Of a DNA stretch of 64,000 nt, positions 37,634 to 47,343 are shown piece by piece. The position numbers and the translations under genes are program-made. The stretch's first letter is position 1, and the number at the start of each line of letters is the position of its first letter. The notes below the pieces were generated by a model. It was not told the origin of the DNA. It ran no database searches and saw only the letters and a program-made list of their open reading frames with translations. This stretch comes from Gemmobacter sp. 24YEA27 (GTDB taxonomy: Bacteria; Pseudomonadota; Alphaproteobacteria; Rhodobacterales; Rhodobacteraceae), in NCBI RefSeq assembly GCF_030052995.1, contig NZ_JASJPW010000001.1:3338001-3402000 (forward strand), given 5' to 3'.

Positions 37634-39211
37634 TCAGTCCACAAAGAGATAGGATGTGCCGGCGATTTCTTCCGCCTCGCTCAGCGGGATGCCGAAGAAA
37701 TCCTGCAAAACCCGGGCATTCTCTGCCGCCGTGCCGCGCTGGCGGATGCGGTGGAATTCGGGGAAGTCATTCTCGCGGATACGGTCGCTTTCGAATTTCA
37801 CATCATAGCGGATGGTCGGCAGCAGGCGCTCCAGCGTCTCGCGCGGAGAGCCGGGACCGGCCAGCCCCACCCGTTTCGCATGCCCGATCAGATAGTCATC
37901 GGTAAAATCGCAGTCGATCTCAAGAAGTTTCACCCGCGCCTTGTCATTGTAGAAATCCTGCATCAGTTCGACCGAGGCCGGGTCGATACAGAAGACCAGC
38001 CGGTCGGTCTGCCAATAATCGTACAGCATCCGCACGAGCGCACGCCGGTGCCGCGTGCGTTTCTCCAGCGTCGACTGGATGCCCCCCAGATCAGGCAAGG
38101 GCGTGCTGTCTTCGTTGAAAAGGTAATCCACGGCCCGGAGGCTGCTGACATTCCGCGCGCGTTCGACCAGCCGTTTTGCCACATGCCATTTCTTGCAGGT
38201 GACCATCATCAGCGTGCGTTCGCGCCCGAGGCTGGCCTCGGTTTCCCAAAACCGCTGGGCGTAACGCCGCCCCACCCTGCCGCGCGCGCTCAGAAAGCGG
38301 AACAGACTACGCCCCTCATCCGAGATCTGAAAGGTTTTGCCCTTTTGCGCATAAAGATCGCCTAGCCGCGCCCTCAGATCGGTGGCTTCCGGGCTGACCT
38401 TGCGTGCGAAAAGATAATCCTGGCTTAAGAGCAGGTCATAATGGTCGTTATAGAAGACCACCGGCATCCCGTAATCGGTGAACAGAAGGAAGGTCAGGGT
38501 CCGGGTGCGGATCTCGTTTTCCGGCACGATATGATGCACTAGGGTCTGGAAGAAGGTCTCATCCGGGATCCAGGTCGTGCGGAAAAACCGCATCACATCC
38601 CGGCGCCTGCGAATGAAGTCCAGCAAGGCCTCGACGGTGCGGCGGCGCAGGCACCACCACTGGCTGCCTATCTGCATCACCAGATCAGCGGGGATCTTAC
38701 GTTCCAGCCCAAGCCGCTTTTGCCACGCCAGGGACCGGTAGAACCAGGTCTTGCTGCTGCGTTCATTGAACCAGTGGCGATAGATCAGCCGCTCTTCCCT
38801 GATGCCGGTCTTGATCCAGTCCGAGCGGAAGAAGTCGAAGCTCTCGATATAATCCACATCCTCGCGGCCGAGGACGTCATGGGCATATTCCGCCGTCTTG
38901 ACCGGCATGCAATCGCCCGAAAGCATGTAGAAATGCGTGGCTCTGGGGAAGGCCGCAACCGCCGCGCGCAGGGCAAGCAGCGTGGCCTCTACGAGGCTCC
39001 ATTCGCCCCAGCCACATCGGATGCGCCGTTTCGCGAAAACCACCAGCGGATTGCCGGCAAGCGCCATGCGCAGCTGATCGAAATCGGCCTGCGACGAGCT
39101 CGCGTCGAAATGGATGGCGATGCAATCCCCGGCCGCGGTCAGCCGCTCTGCCTGGGCGATGATCCCGGCAGGATCCTTGTGACATAACAGGATATAGGCA
39201 ATCGTCGCCAT
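37634..39211 (-). CDS. Core-2/I-branching type glycosyltransferase with DUF5928-like C-terminal region
   Basis: A 525-residue protein. The N-terminal half (about 1-270) resembles GT14 beta-1,6-N-acetylglucosaminyltransferases: IAYILLCHKDP, IHFDASSS, GWGEWSLVEATLLALR, FYMLSGDCMPV and the WIPDETFFQTL segment. The C-terminal half (about 300-525) contains VTCKKWHVAKRL and resembles the DUF5928 region found with such transferases in Rhodobacterales. It has no signal peptide or membrane segment. It probably makes a surface or extracellular polysaccharide and is divergently placed from a sulfotransferase gene, which suggests sulfated glycans. The product is unknown. Confidence 0.8.
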   Translation of the reverse strand: MATIAYILLCHKDPAGIIAQAERLTAAGDCIAIHFDASSSQADFDQLRMALAGNPLVVFAKRRIRCGWGEWSLVEATLLALRAAVAAFPRATHFYMLSGDCMPVKTAEYAHDVLGREDVDYIESFDFFRSDWIKTGIREERLIYRHWFNERSSKTWFYRSLAWQKRLGLERKIPADLVMQIGSQWWCLRRRTVEALLDFIRRRRDVMRFFRTTWIPDETFFQTLVHHIVPENEIRTRTLTFLLFTDYGMPVVFYNDHYDLLLSQDYLFARKVSPEATDLRARLGDLYAQKGKTFQISDEGRSLFRFLSARGRVGRRYAQRFWETEASLGRERTLMMVTCKKWHVAKRLVERARNVSSLRAVDYLFNEDSTPLPDLGGIQSTLEKRTRHRRALVRMLYDYWQTDRLVFCIDPASVELMQDFYNDKARVKLLEIDCDFTDDYLIGHAKRVGLAGPGSPRETLERLLPTIRYDVKFESDRIRENDFPEFHRIRQRGTAAENARVLQDFFGIPLSEAEEIAGTSYLFVD

Positions 39212-39437
39212 GGGTCTCGTCTTACTGTGCCGCCGGCTTTGCGGGCCGGCGCTACGCTCTTACCAGACTATCTGATAAAGGGCTTCATACTTCCTTGAAA
39301 AGGTCGGATTTCTTTGCTTTTTCCAGGCGACGCTCTTGTGGTACACCCCGGCGCCTGGCACGCATGCCTGCAGGGGTGCATGTGTGTTTGGCCCGGAACA
39401 GGGCATCGCGCCGCAGTTCGGAAAAAGGATGATGTGA

Positions 39438-40256
39438 ATGGGCTTTCCCGGCACCTGGATGACCGAAAGTGAAAGCGTGGTTTACCGCGTGGTGCCGAAA
39501 TGCGCCTGTTCGACCATTGGTCAGATCATGTTCTACTCCGATCATGGCCGCTTCTTTGACGGCGATATCCATGATGCCACCGCCGATATGCACAAATGGG
39601 CGATGGAGGCGAGCCAGCCGAAGATCGAGGCCAATGTGAAGGCGCATAAGAGCTATGCCTTCACCTGTGTCAGGAACCCCTATACCCGGATCCTGTCTTC
39701 GTTTTTCGACAAGATCTGCGGCATTCAAAGGAATGGCCGCCGCTACCGGGGCAATCTGGTGCCGCTTCTGATCCAGAAATACGGGGTCGAGGTCGGCGGC
39801 GAGGACGGCAAGCAGGAGTTCGACCAGATCAGGAGCTTCCGCCGCTTTCTGCTGTTCGCGCGCGACACCATCCGCTGGAAAAAACCGATGGAGCCGGATA
39901 TTCACTGGTCGGCCATGGCTGGCCATGTCTCGACCTTTATCGTGAATGGCGGCCGCTATGACCGCATCTTCTTTACCGAGAAATTCAACGAAGGCATGCA
40001 GTCGGTGCTCGACAGGATCGAGGTCGCGCATCCAGTTGATCTGAAAGCCATCCCGCGGTTCAACGAATCAGAGGGTCACGGGCCCAAACGCCTGCACCCC
40101 GTCGAGGATTACTTCGACGATCTCTCGATGCATCTGATGTGGGAGATCTACAAACGCGACTTCCAGCTCTTCCGCTACGATTTCGACAATCCCGGCAACA
40201 AGATGCCAAAGGGCGAGGTCGATCTCGACGAGGTTCACGCCAGGCTGGGCAATTGA
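39438..40256 (+). CDS. Sulfotransferase family protein
   Basis: A 272-residue protein. The N-terminal VVPKCACSTIGQIM (about 17-30) matches the 5'-phosphosulfate loop of PAPS-dependent sulfotransferases of the carbohydrate type. AFTCVRNPYTRILSSFFDK (about 73-91) matches the 3'-phosphate site with the Arg-x7-Ser pattern. It would transfer sulfate from PAPS, probably to a glycan, given the divergent glycosyltransferase gene 226 bases away. The ATG has AAGGA upstream. The acceptor is not readable from sequence. Confidence 0.85.
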   Translation: MGFPGTWMTESESVVYRVVPKCACSTIGQIMFYSDHGRFFDGDIHDATADMHKWAMEASQPKIEANVKAHKSYAFTCVRNPYTRILSSFFDKICGIQRNGRRYRGNLVPLLIQKYGVEVGGEDGKQEFDQIRSFRRFLLFARDTIRWKKPMEPDIHWSAMAGHVSTFIVNGGRYDRIFFTEKFNEGMQSVLDRIEVAHPVDLKAIPRFNESEGHGPKRLHPVEDYFDDLSMHLMWEIYKRDFQLFRYDFDNPGNKMPKGEVDLDEVHARLGN

Positions 40257-40391
40257 GGCGCGGCACTTACGTGAGGGCCGTGCCGTGACCACATTACGGC
40301 ATGTGAGGCGAGGCCGGGATCTGACATCTGTGTCCTGACCCACCCGGGCCGTTGCCCTGGAAGCGGCCGTTCCGGATTCTGCGCCAAAGGG

Positions 40392-41627
40392 TCAGACCGG
40401 ATCGGGCAGCCTGGCTGCGGACCGGTACCAGTCGATGATCCGGCGGCGCTCGGACTCTTCCATGAAGCTCAGATTGCCCGGCGGCATCGCATGGGTGACG
40501 CCCGCCTGGAGGTAGATCCGCCGCGCCTCATGCGCGATTTGCGCCTCGCTTTCCAGCACCACCGCTTTCGGGGGCCAGAGCATCCCCTCCCAGGCGGGTT
40601 CCGCCGCGTGACACATCGAGCAGCGCCCCTGCACGATCGACACGACATCCCCGAAGCCGGGCGCGCTCGCATAGCGCAGCGCCTCGCCTTTCAGCGCGGC
40701 TTCTTCGGGTTGCAGCCGCAAGGGCGCAGTCGAGAGCCAGGCGATGATCAGGAACAACACCACCGTCACGCCCCAGGTCCAGTGCGGATTGCCGCGCCCG
40801 GCATGGCGGGTGTTGAACCAGTGGCGAATGGTGACGCCCATCAGGAAAACAAGGCTCGCGATGATCCAGTTATATTCGGTCGCGAAGGCCAGCGGGTAGT
40901 GGTTTGACAGCATCAGGAACAAAACCGGCAGCGTCAGGTAGTTGTTATGCGTGCTGCGCTGCTTGGCGATGCGGCCATATTTCGGATCTGGCGTGCGGCC
41001 CGCTTTCAGATCCGCCACCACGATCTTCTGATTAGGGATGATCACCAGGAAGACATTGGCGGACATGATCGTCGCGGTAAAGGCGCCCAGATGCAAAAGC
41101 GCCGCCCGACCAGAAAAGACCGATGCATAAAAATACGACATCGCCACCAGAACGCCGAACAATGCCAGCATGACAAGGCTTTGATTGGATTTCACAAAGA
41201 CCCGGCAGATCGTGTCATAGGCCAGCCATCCGAAGGCGAGCGATCCGACCGAGATCGCCACTGCCTGCCAGACCTGCAGCTCCATCACCCGGGGGTCGAT
41301 CAGGAAAAGCTCGGCGCCCATGTAATAGACCAGCACCAGCATCAGGAAACCCGACAGCCATGTGGCGTAGCTTTCCCATTTGAACCAGATCAGGTGTTCG
41401 GGCAGGCGCGCGGGGGCGACAAGGTATTTCTGGATATGGTAAAAGCCGCCGCCATGAACCTGCCATTCCTCGCCATAGGCCCCAGGCGGAAGGTCGGGGG
41501 ATTTCCTCAGCCCCAGATCCAGTGCGACGAAATAAAAGCTCGATCCGATCCAGGCGATGGCCGTGATCACATGCAGCCAGCGCGCCGCCAGCTGCATCCA
41601 GTCCCAGAGTACCGTGAAATCATACAT
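40392..41627 (-). CDS. puuD: Urate hydroxylase PuuD (cytochrome c-type urate oxidase)
   Basis: A 411-residue inner-membrane protein with about eight hydrophobic segments (roughly residues 15-300), opening DWMQLAARWLHVITAIAWIG. A C-terminal cytochrome c domain carries the haem motif CSMCH near residue 342. PuuD oxidises urate to 5-hydroxyisourate and passes electrons to the respiratory chain instead of directly to oxygen. It is divergent from a LysR gene and followed in the region by the enzymes for the next steps. It has full family length. Confidence 0.93.
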   Translation of the reverse strand: MYDFTVLWDWMQLAARWLHVITAIAWIGSSFYFVALDLGLRKSPDLPPGAYGEEWQVHGGGFYHIQKYLVAPARLPEHLIWFKWESYATWLSGFLMLVLVYYMGAELFLIDPRVMELQVWQAVAISVGSLAFGWLAYDTICRVFVKSNQSLVMLALFGVLVAMSYFYASVFSGRAALLHLGAFTATIMSANVFLVIIPNQKIVVADLKAGRTPDPKYGRIAKQRSTHNNYLTLPVLFLMLSNHYPLAFATEYNWIIASLVFLMGVTIRHWFNTRHAGRGNPHWTWGVTVVLFLIIAWLSTAPLRLQPEEAALKGEALRYASAPGFGDVVSIVQGRCSMCHAAEPAWEGMLWPPKAVVLESEAQIAHEARRIYLQAGVTHAMPPGNLSFMEESERRRIIDWYRSAARLPDPV

Positions 41628-41763
41628 GGGTGCCGCCTCTTCTGCCTGAATGCCAGGCTATACCGAAGCCGGCTTTCCTGTTAACCGGGATAATCTCTCG
41701 GCACTTTCAAACAGGGCCGAACAATCAAACGTTCTCCGCTTCTGCGCCAATCCGGATTTCAGG

Positions 41764-42699
41764 ATGAGCTATGTCAACAATCTGAGGATGTTCGTCAGGG
41801 TCTATGACCTTGGCTCGATGTCAGCGGCAGCGCGGGATCAGCGCTGTTCGCCCGCCGTCGCCTCGTCCAGGATCTCCGAGCTGGAAAAGCATCTTGGCAC
41901 CCGGCTGTTCAACCGCACGACGCGCTCGCTGCAACCGACCTCGAACGGGCGGCTGTTTTACGACGGCGCGCTCAGGGTGCTTGAGGCGATTGCAGAGGCC
42001 GAAGCGGCCCTGATGACCGCCACGCAAAATCCGCGTGGCACCATTGTCATCTCGGCACCGCTGGGCGTCGGGCGGCGGCTGATCGCGCCACATGTGCCCG
42101 CCTTCAAGGATCTCTGGCCGCAAATCGAGCTGCGGCTGCGGCTTTCGGACCGGCCGGTGGATATCCTGGCCGAGGGGATCGACCTCGCCTTCCATCTTGG
42201 CATGCCCGAGGATTCCTCGCTGAAAATGCGGTTGATCTCAGGGGCGCCGCGGGTGCTTTGTGCCGCGCCGGACTATATCGCGCGGCGCGGAATGCCGGCG
42301 GATGGCGCGGCGCTGCTCAGGGACGGGCATGACTGCCTGATCCTGCGCTATCCGGGCGTGCGCGAATATCGCTGGACGCTGGAAACCCCTGACGGGCCGC
42401 AGCAATTCGCCGTCAGCGGCCCGTTTGAAAGTGATGACGGCGATGTGCTGACCGGCTGGGCGCTGGATGGGCGGGGCATTGTGCTCAAACCGCTGTTTGA
42501 GGTGGCGGCCCATCTGCGCGAGGGCCGGCTGGTGCCGGTGGCGGTGGCCACGCCGCCGCTCGACACCCAGCTCGCGATCCTGATGCAGCACCGGCGGCTG
42601 AAAGACCCCAAGCTGCAGCTCTTTGCCGATTACATCGTGACGCATATCCGCGACGCGATCCGGCGCGAGACCGATGGCCCCGCAGCCGCCCTTTTGTAA
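41764..42699 (+). CDS. LysR family transcriptional regulator, probable urate catabolism regulator
   Basis: A 311-residue regulator with an N-terminal winged helix (NNLRMFVRVYDLGSMSAAAR through ELEKHLGTRLFNRTTRSLQPT, about 4-62) and a C-terminal effector-binding domain. ATG 41764 gives the usual short run-in to the helix; the frame is open for another 38 residues upstream without recognisable sequence. It is divergent from puuD across 136 bases, the classical arrangement for a LysR regulator and its target. I could not pick out a clear T-N11-A box. The effector is probably a purine breakdown product, by context. Confidence 0.87.
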   Translation: MSYVNNLRMFVRVYDLGSMSAAARDQRCSPAVASSRISELEKHLGTRLFNRTTRSLQPTSNGRLFYDGALRVLEAIAEAEAALMTATQNPRGTIVISAPLGVGRRLIAPHVPAFKDLWPQIELRLRLSDRPVDILAEGIDLAFHLGMPEDSSLKMRLISGAPRVLCAAPDYIARRGMPADGAALLRDGHDCLILRYPGVREYRWTLETPDGPQQFAVSGPFESDDGDVLTGWALDGRGIVLKPLFEVAAHLREGRLVPVAVATPPLDTQLAILMQHRRLKDPKLQLFADYIVTHIRDAIRRETDGPAAALL

Positions 42700-42734
42700 A
42701 CCGCGTTCCCGCAACCACATCCCCCCAAATGCAG

Positions 42735-42758
42735 AACGCGGCCCCGAAGGGCCGCGTT
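42735..42758. terminator. Bidirectional hairpin terminator between LysR and DUF2125-like genes
   Basis: Perfect 10-bp stem AACGCGGCCC/GGGCCGCGTT with a CGAA tetraloop, midway between two convergent genes. The T tract is short, so it may act with Rho or as a weak terminator. Confidence 0.65.
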
Positions 42759-42784
42759 CCGGTTTGTCAGGCTGTGGCCCCGGC

Positions 42785-44299
42785 TTATTGCAGCTGCTGG
42801 CCGTTTGCGAAGATGCTGAAGCCTTCTTTGAACTCGATTTTCGAGGTCAGGCTGTCGGGCTCCGAGCCCGGGACCATGAACATGCCCATCATCATCCGCG
42901 CGCCCATTGCATCCTGTTCCGCGAGGACACCGATGGAGATCAGGCCGTTGATCAGCTGCTCTGCCCCGGTGAGGTTCACATTCACTTCGCCCAGCGGAGC
43001 CGGGAAGCCGATGCTGTTGTCGAAGGTCAGCGCGCCGGTTGCGTTAAGAGCGGCACCGGCCAGTTTCAGCGCGGCCTGGGTGATGTTCAGCGATTCCGGC
43101 TGCGGGACTACCGGCTCACCGCCGGTCTCATCAGCAACCGCCATCGCGATCCAGTCGACTTTCGCCTTGCCGCTGAGGTCAAGCGCCAGATCGATGGGGT
43201 CACGCTTCAGCGCGGCATTCGGGTCAAAGAGGCCCCAGCTTTCGTCATTCAGCGTCAGCTGACCAAGGATCAGCTTCAAGCCGTAATCGGCAGCCGTTTC
43301 CCCCGACATGACCGGCGAAAGCAGGTTCATCTCGACATCAGCGATGGTGATCTTTGCCGGGGCCGGCAGGTCATCAGAGGTCACGATGATCTCCATGCCT
43401 TCATTGCCTTTCGAGGCAAGGCTGAAGACATCCTTGTTGAACAGCACATCCGCCGTGGCCGGGCCGGCCTTCATATCCATGTCAAACGACATGAACATCG
43501 ACTTCTCGCTGGATTTGCCCGTGGAGGCGCCGTTGGTGGTGTTCAGCTTGAGCTGGAGACCCTGTTGCAGCGCGGTGCCGAAATCAGCCGGCGACTGGAT
43601 CTCGCCAAGGGTGATCGTGGTCGGAAGGGTGAATTCAGCGGCCAGCGCCAGATTGACGGATTCGCTGCTCGAGATGCTTTTGCTGTCGAATGACGGCTGG
43701 TCGGAATTGATCGCATAGATCAGCTTCGCCGTCTCAAGCGCCACCGAGAACACGCGGTTGGTGCCCGGGATATCGCTGTAGCTGCCCTTCAGCCCTTCAA
43801 AAGTGAAGTTGCCATTATCCTTGCCCGGCTCCGGGGTCTCATCTTCGCCGTAAGCAAAGCCCGGGGTGGTGAAATCATAGGCAATATCGAGCTTTTTCGC
43901 CGAATAGTCATAGATGATGCCACCATTATCGCCTTCGCGGGCGATGATGGACAGGCCGTCATGGGTCAGTTTCGCCGTGCCACCCTCTTCGGCGGTGCCG
44001 GTCTGGAAACCGATCGCGTCGCCGGGGGTGATGGTGACGGTGCCGTCGCTGTTTTCGGTCAGGGTCAGCGCCGAGACGGTCAGCGGATCCGGCGCGTCTT
44101 CCGGCGCGATGCTCAGTCCGTTGAGGGTCAGAGTGCCGCCCGAATTTGCTTCGGTCGCGACATTGATGGTCAGCCCGATCAGGCCGGCGCCGTCCTTCCA
44201 GGACTGCCAGACCTGATCAGCGGTCAGCGCCGCATGGGCGCTTCCGCTCATCAGAACGACCATTGCGGGAACGGCAAAGCCATGCCTCAGAAACGCCAT
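42785..44299 (-). CDS. Periplasmic DUF2125-like protein
   Basis: A 504-residue exported protein. It has a Sec signal peptide (about 1-23, ending GSAHA) followed by ALTADQVWQSWKDG, typical of the large Rhodobacterales DUF2125 proteins, then strand-rich repeats with many acidic and threonine residues. Its lower arginine and higher acid content fits a periplasmic or envelope beta-rich protein. There is no enzyme motif. ATG 44299 with GGAGAG six bases upstream is preferred to an upstream in-frame ATG at 44317. It sits between the LysR gene (convergent) and uraH (codirectional) but no link to purine breakdown is evident. Confidence 0.65.
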   Translation of the reverse strand: MAFLRHGFAVPAMVVLMSGSAHAALTADQVWQSWKDGAGLIGLTINVATEANSGGTLTLNGLSIAPEDAPDPLTVSALTLTENSDGTVTITPGDAIGFQTGTAEEGGTAKLTHDGLSIIAREGDNGGIIYDYSAKKLDIAYDFTTPGFAYGEDETPEPGKDNGNFTFEGLKGSYSDIPGTNRVFSVALETAKLIYAINSDQPSFDSKSISSSESVNLALAAEFTLPTTITLGEIQSPADFGTALQQGLQLKLNTTNGASTGKSSEKSMFMSFDMDMKAGPATADVLFNKDVFSLASKGNEGMEIIVTSDDLPAPAKITIADVEMNLLSPVMSGETAADYGLKLILGQLTLNDESWGLFDPNAALKRDPIDLALDLSGKAKVDWIAMAVADETGGEPVVPQPESLNITQAALKLAGAALNATGALTFDNSIGFPAPLGEVNVNLTGAEQLINGLISIGVLAEQDAMGARMMMGMFMVPGSEPDSLTSKIEFKEGFSIFANGQQLQ

Positions 44300-44459
44300 G
44301 TGATCTCTCCGGAACAATGCAATTACGCGAGTGACATGCCAAGGTTGGGGGCAGACTGCAAGTCAGCCTTTCCCGACCGGCGGAATTCTACGTAATTTGT
44401 CGCGCCTTGCAAAATTAACATCCGAAGGCATCGCAATCCAGGCAAAAAAGACCCTGGAG

Positions 44460-44816
44460 TCAGCTGCCCCGATAGGTGGAATAGGCGAAGGGGCTCAGCA
44501 GCAGCGGCACGTGATAATGCTGGTCTGGATGCCCAATCCCAAAGCGGATCGGGATCTGGTCAAGAAACAGCCCCTCGCCCTGCGCCTGGCCGCTCTGGCG
44601 CAGATAATCGCCCGCTTCAAAGACCAGCTCATATTCCCCGGCCCGCATCGCCTCCCCCGCCAGCAGTGGCGCATCGCAGCGTCCATCCGCATTGGTCACC
44701 ACCCGGGCAAGCAGCATGCGCCCGTCCCCTTCAATGCGCCACAGGCTGATCGCAAGCCCCGCTGCCGGCTGCCCCCGCGCGGTGTCCAGCACATGTGTCG
44801 TCAGCCTGCCACCCAT
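44460..44816 (-). CDS. uraH: 5-Hydroxyisourate hydrolase
   Basis: A 118-residue transthyretin-related protein. It opens with [17 protein letters not shown], containing the first active-site histidine, and ends in the diagnostic YRGS tetrapeptide. It hydrolyses 5-hydroxyisourate from PuuD to OHCU. It is divergent from the puuE-uraD gene, whose product performs the next steps. The length is standard. Confidence 0.96.
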   Translation of the reverse strand: MGGRLTTHVLDTARGQPAAGLAISLWRIEGDGRMLLARVVTNADGRCDAPLLAGEAMRAGEYELVFEAGDYLRQSGQAQGEGLFLDQIPIRFGIGHPDQHYHVPLLLSPFAYSTYRGS

Positions 44817-44988
44817 CTGCCGCCCCTCTCCTGATCAGTGCCGCCAGCAAAGCATGGCAGCGCCGCGCAGGCGAGTCTCCTGCAACAAGACCCGCAAGAC
44901 CAGGAAGGAGTTTCGCGCAAAACAGAAAAGCCTTGCCGCCCGCCACGCGCTATTCTCCTGTGTGACAGCACTGCCGGAGCCCGTATCC

Positions 44989-46403
44989 ATGACCCGCTAC
45001 CCCGCGATTTCCGAGGCTATGGCCCCAATCCCCCCGATGCGGCCTGGCCCGGTGGCGCGAAGATCGCCATCTCGCTGGTGCTGAATTATGAAGAGGGCGG
45101 CGAGAATAACATCCTGCATGGCGATGCCGGGTCCGAAGCCTTCCTCTCGGATATCGCGGGCGCGCAGCCCTGGCCCGGCCTGCGCCACTGGAATATGGAA
45201 TCGCTTTACGATTACGGCGCGCGGGCGGGGTTCTGGCGGCTCCACCGCCTCTTCACCCGGCGGGGGATCCCGGTCACGATCTACGGGGTCGCAACTGCCC
45301 TGGCGCGCAACCCCGAACAGGTGGCCGCGATGCAGGAAGCGGGCTGGGAGATCGCCAGCCACGGGCTCAAATGGGTCGAACATCGCGATATGCCCGAGGC
45401 GGATGAGGCCGCAGCGATTGCCGAGGCTTTCCGCCTGCATGAAGAGGTCACCGGGGCGCCGCCTTCGGGCTGGTATACCGGACGCTGCTCGATGGACACG
45501 GTGCGGCTTACGGCAGAGACACGGCGCCTGGCCTGGATTTCCGACACTTATGACGACGATCTGCCCTGGTGGCTGACCACCGGCGACCATGATCAACTGG
45601 TGATCCCCTATACGCTCGAGGCAAATGACATGCGCTTTGCCACTGCGCCGGGCTATATCACCGGCGAGCAGTTCTTCACCTATCTGAAGGACAGCTTTGA
45701 TGTGCTTTATGCCGAAGGCGTCGCGGGTCATGCGAAGATGTTTTCCATAGGCCTGCATAACCGGCTGATCGGGCGGCCCGGAAAATTTGCCGGCCTGCAG
45801 AAATTTCTCGATTACGCGCAGGGTCATGAGGGCGTCTGGTTTCCCCGCCGCATCGATATTGCCGATCACTGGCGGCGCATCCATCCGCCGGTCGCGCAGG
45901 ACCGCCCCTCGCAAATGTCGCGCGAGGCGTTTGTCGCCCGGTTCGGCGGCATTTACGAACATTCGCCCTGGATCGCGGATCAGGCCTGGGAGCTGGAGCT
46001 TGGCCCCGCCCATGACAGTGCTGCGGGGCTGGCCTCGGCGCTGGCCCGCGCCTTCCGCCGCGCATCCCCCGAGGCACGGCTTCAGGTGCTGCGCGCCCAT
46101 CCCGATCTCGCCGGCAAACTGGCCGCCGCGAAACGGCTGACGGCGGAAAGCACCTCCGAACAGGCCTCGGCGGCGCTTGATGCCCTGACCGATGCCGAGC
46201 GCGAAACCTTTAAGCGCCTCAACACCGCCTATACCGCGCGCCACGGCTTTCCGTTCATCATCGCGGTCCGTGACAACACCAAAACCTCGATCCTCGCCGC
46301 GTTTGAGGCCCGGCTCGCCAATGACAGCGAGACCGAGTTCAGGACCGCCTGCACCCAGGTGGAACGCATTGCCACCCTTCGTCTGAAAGGCCTCCTGCCA
46401 TGA
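44989..46403 (+). CDS. puuE-uraD: Fused allantoinase PuuE and OHCU decarboxylase UraD (frame broken at codon 5)
   Basis: The N-terminal about 310 residues are a NodB-like polysaccharide-deacetylase-type allantoinase (AISLVLNYEEGGENNILHGD, EIASHGLKWVEH, WYTGRCSMDT). The C-terminal about 160 residues are OHCU decarboxylase with the catalytic histidine in RAHPDLAGKLAAAKRLT. The true start is ATG 44989 (GGAG upstream). The frame is lost at a run of four C at 45000-45003 and one extra C gives MTRYPRDFRGYGPNPPDAAW and a 471-residue protein. UraD makes S-allantoin and PuuE hydrolyses it to allantoate, so the fusion channels two consecutive steps. The next gene overlaps by ATGA. Confidence 0.92.
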
Positions 46404-47254
46404 CCACACGCAGCTATTACGCTCCCGAAGGCGGCCTGCCCCCCCAGACCCGGCTGATGACCGGAAGGGCCGTGTTCACCGATGCCTATGCGGTGATCCC
46501 GAAGGGCTGTTTCTCCGACATCCTCACCAGTTTCCTGCCGGGATGGGATAAAACCAGGCTCTGGCTGATCGCCCGCCCGATGTCGGGCTTTGCGGAAACC
46601 TTCAGCCAATATGTGATGGAGGTCGCGCCCGGCGGTGGCTCCGCGACCCCCGAACCCGATGCCGGCGCCGAGGGCTGGCTCTTCTTCACCGGAGGTCTCG
46701 CCACCCTGACGCTGAACGGCGAGGGCTATGAGATGGAAGCAGGCGCCTATGCCTATATCCCGCCCGGCACCGCCTGGACGCTGTTTGCCGGAGGCCGCAG
46801 CCCCGCGCGGTTCCACTGGATCCGCAAACTGTGGGAGCCCGCACCGGGCCTGACGCCCCCCGACCCCATCGTGATCAATGAGCGCGATATCGCACCGACC
46901 CCGATGCCCGAGACAAACGGCGCTTGGGCCACCACCCGTTTTGTCGCGCCCGAGGATCTGCGCCATGACGGCCATATCACCGTCGTCACCTTCCAGCCCG
47001 GCGGCGTGATCCCGTTTGAAGAGACCCATGTCATGGAACACGGTCTTTACGTGCTCGAAGGCAAGGCCGTTTACAAACTCAACCAGGACTGGGTCGAGGT
47101 CGAGGCGGGCGATTTCATGTGGCTGCGCGCCTATTGTCCCCAGGCCTGCTATGCCGGCGGCCCGGGCCCGTTCCGTTACCTGCTTTACAAGGACGTCAAC
47201 CGCCACGCGAAACTGCGCGGCCCCGGCGCCTTCGGCAGCCCGTCCGGGCGCTGA
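46400..47254 (+). CDS. uglY: (S)-Ureidoglycine aminohydrolase
   Basis: A 284-residue bicupin protein (AllE/YlbA/UglY). The C-terminal cupin has the metal-binding pattern EETHVMEHGLYVLEGKAVY with later VEAGDFMWLRAYCPQACYAGG. It releases ammonia from S-ureidoglycine to give S-ureidoglycolate. It overlaps the puuE-uraD stop by four bases, so it is translationally coupled. The enzyme that makes its substrate (allantoate amidohydrolase) is not in the window. Confidence 0.92.
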   Translation: MTTRSYYAPEGGLPPQTRLMTGRAVFTDAYAVIPKGCFSDILTSFLPGWDKTRLWLIARPMSGFAETFSQYVMEVAPGGGSATPEPDAGAEGWLFFTGGLATLTLNGEGYEMEAGAYAYIPPGTAWTLFAGGRSPARFHWIRKLWEPAPGLTPPDPIVINERDIAPTPMPETNGAWATTRFVAPEDLRHDGHITVVTFQPGGVIPFEETHVMEHGLYVLEGKAVYKLNQDWVEVEAGDFMWLRAYCPQACYAGGPGPFRYLLYKDVNRHAKLRGPGAFGSPSGR

Positions 47255-47265
47255 AACCCGCCCCT

Positions 47266-47317
47266 TTTCATCTGTCTGAAAATATCCTCGGGGGTCCGGG
47301 GGGCCGAGGCCCCCCGG
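47266..47317. repeat. Dispersed intergenic repeat with hairpin (copy A)
   Basis: A 30-base segment (47266-47295) matches 56961-56990 at 28 of 30 positions. It is followed here by a perfect hairpin with arms CCGGGGGGCC/GGCCCCCCGG around GA (47296-47317). It fills the gap between the aminohydrolase and allA genes and probably acts as an RNA hairpin or partial terminator. Confidence 0.75.
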
Positions 47318-47343
47318 CGCTCACCACAAGCATAAAGGCCGCC

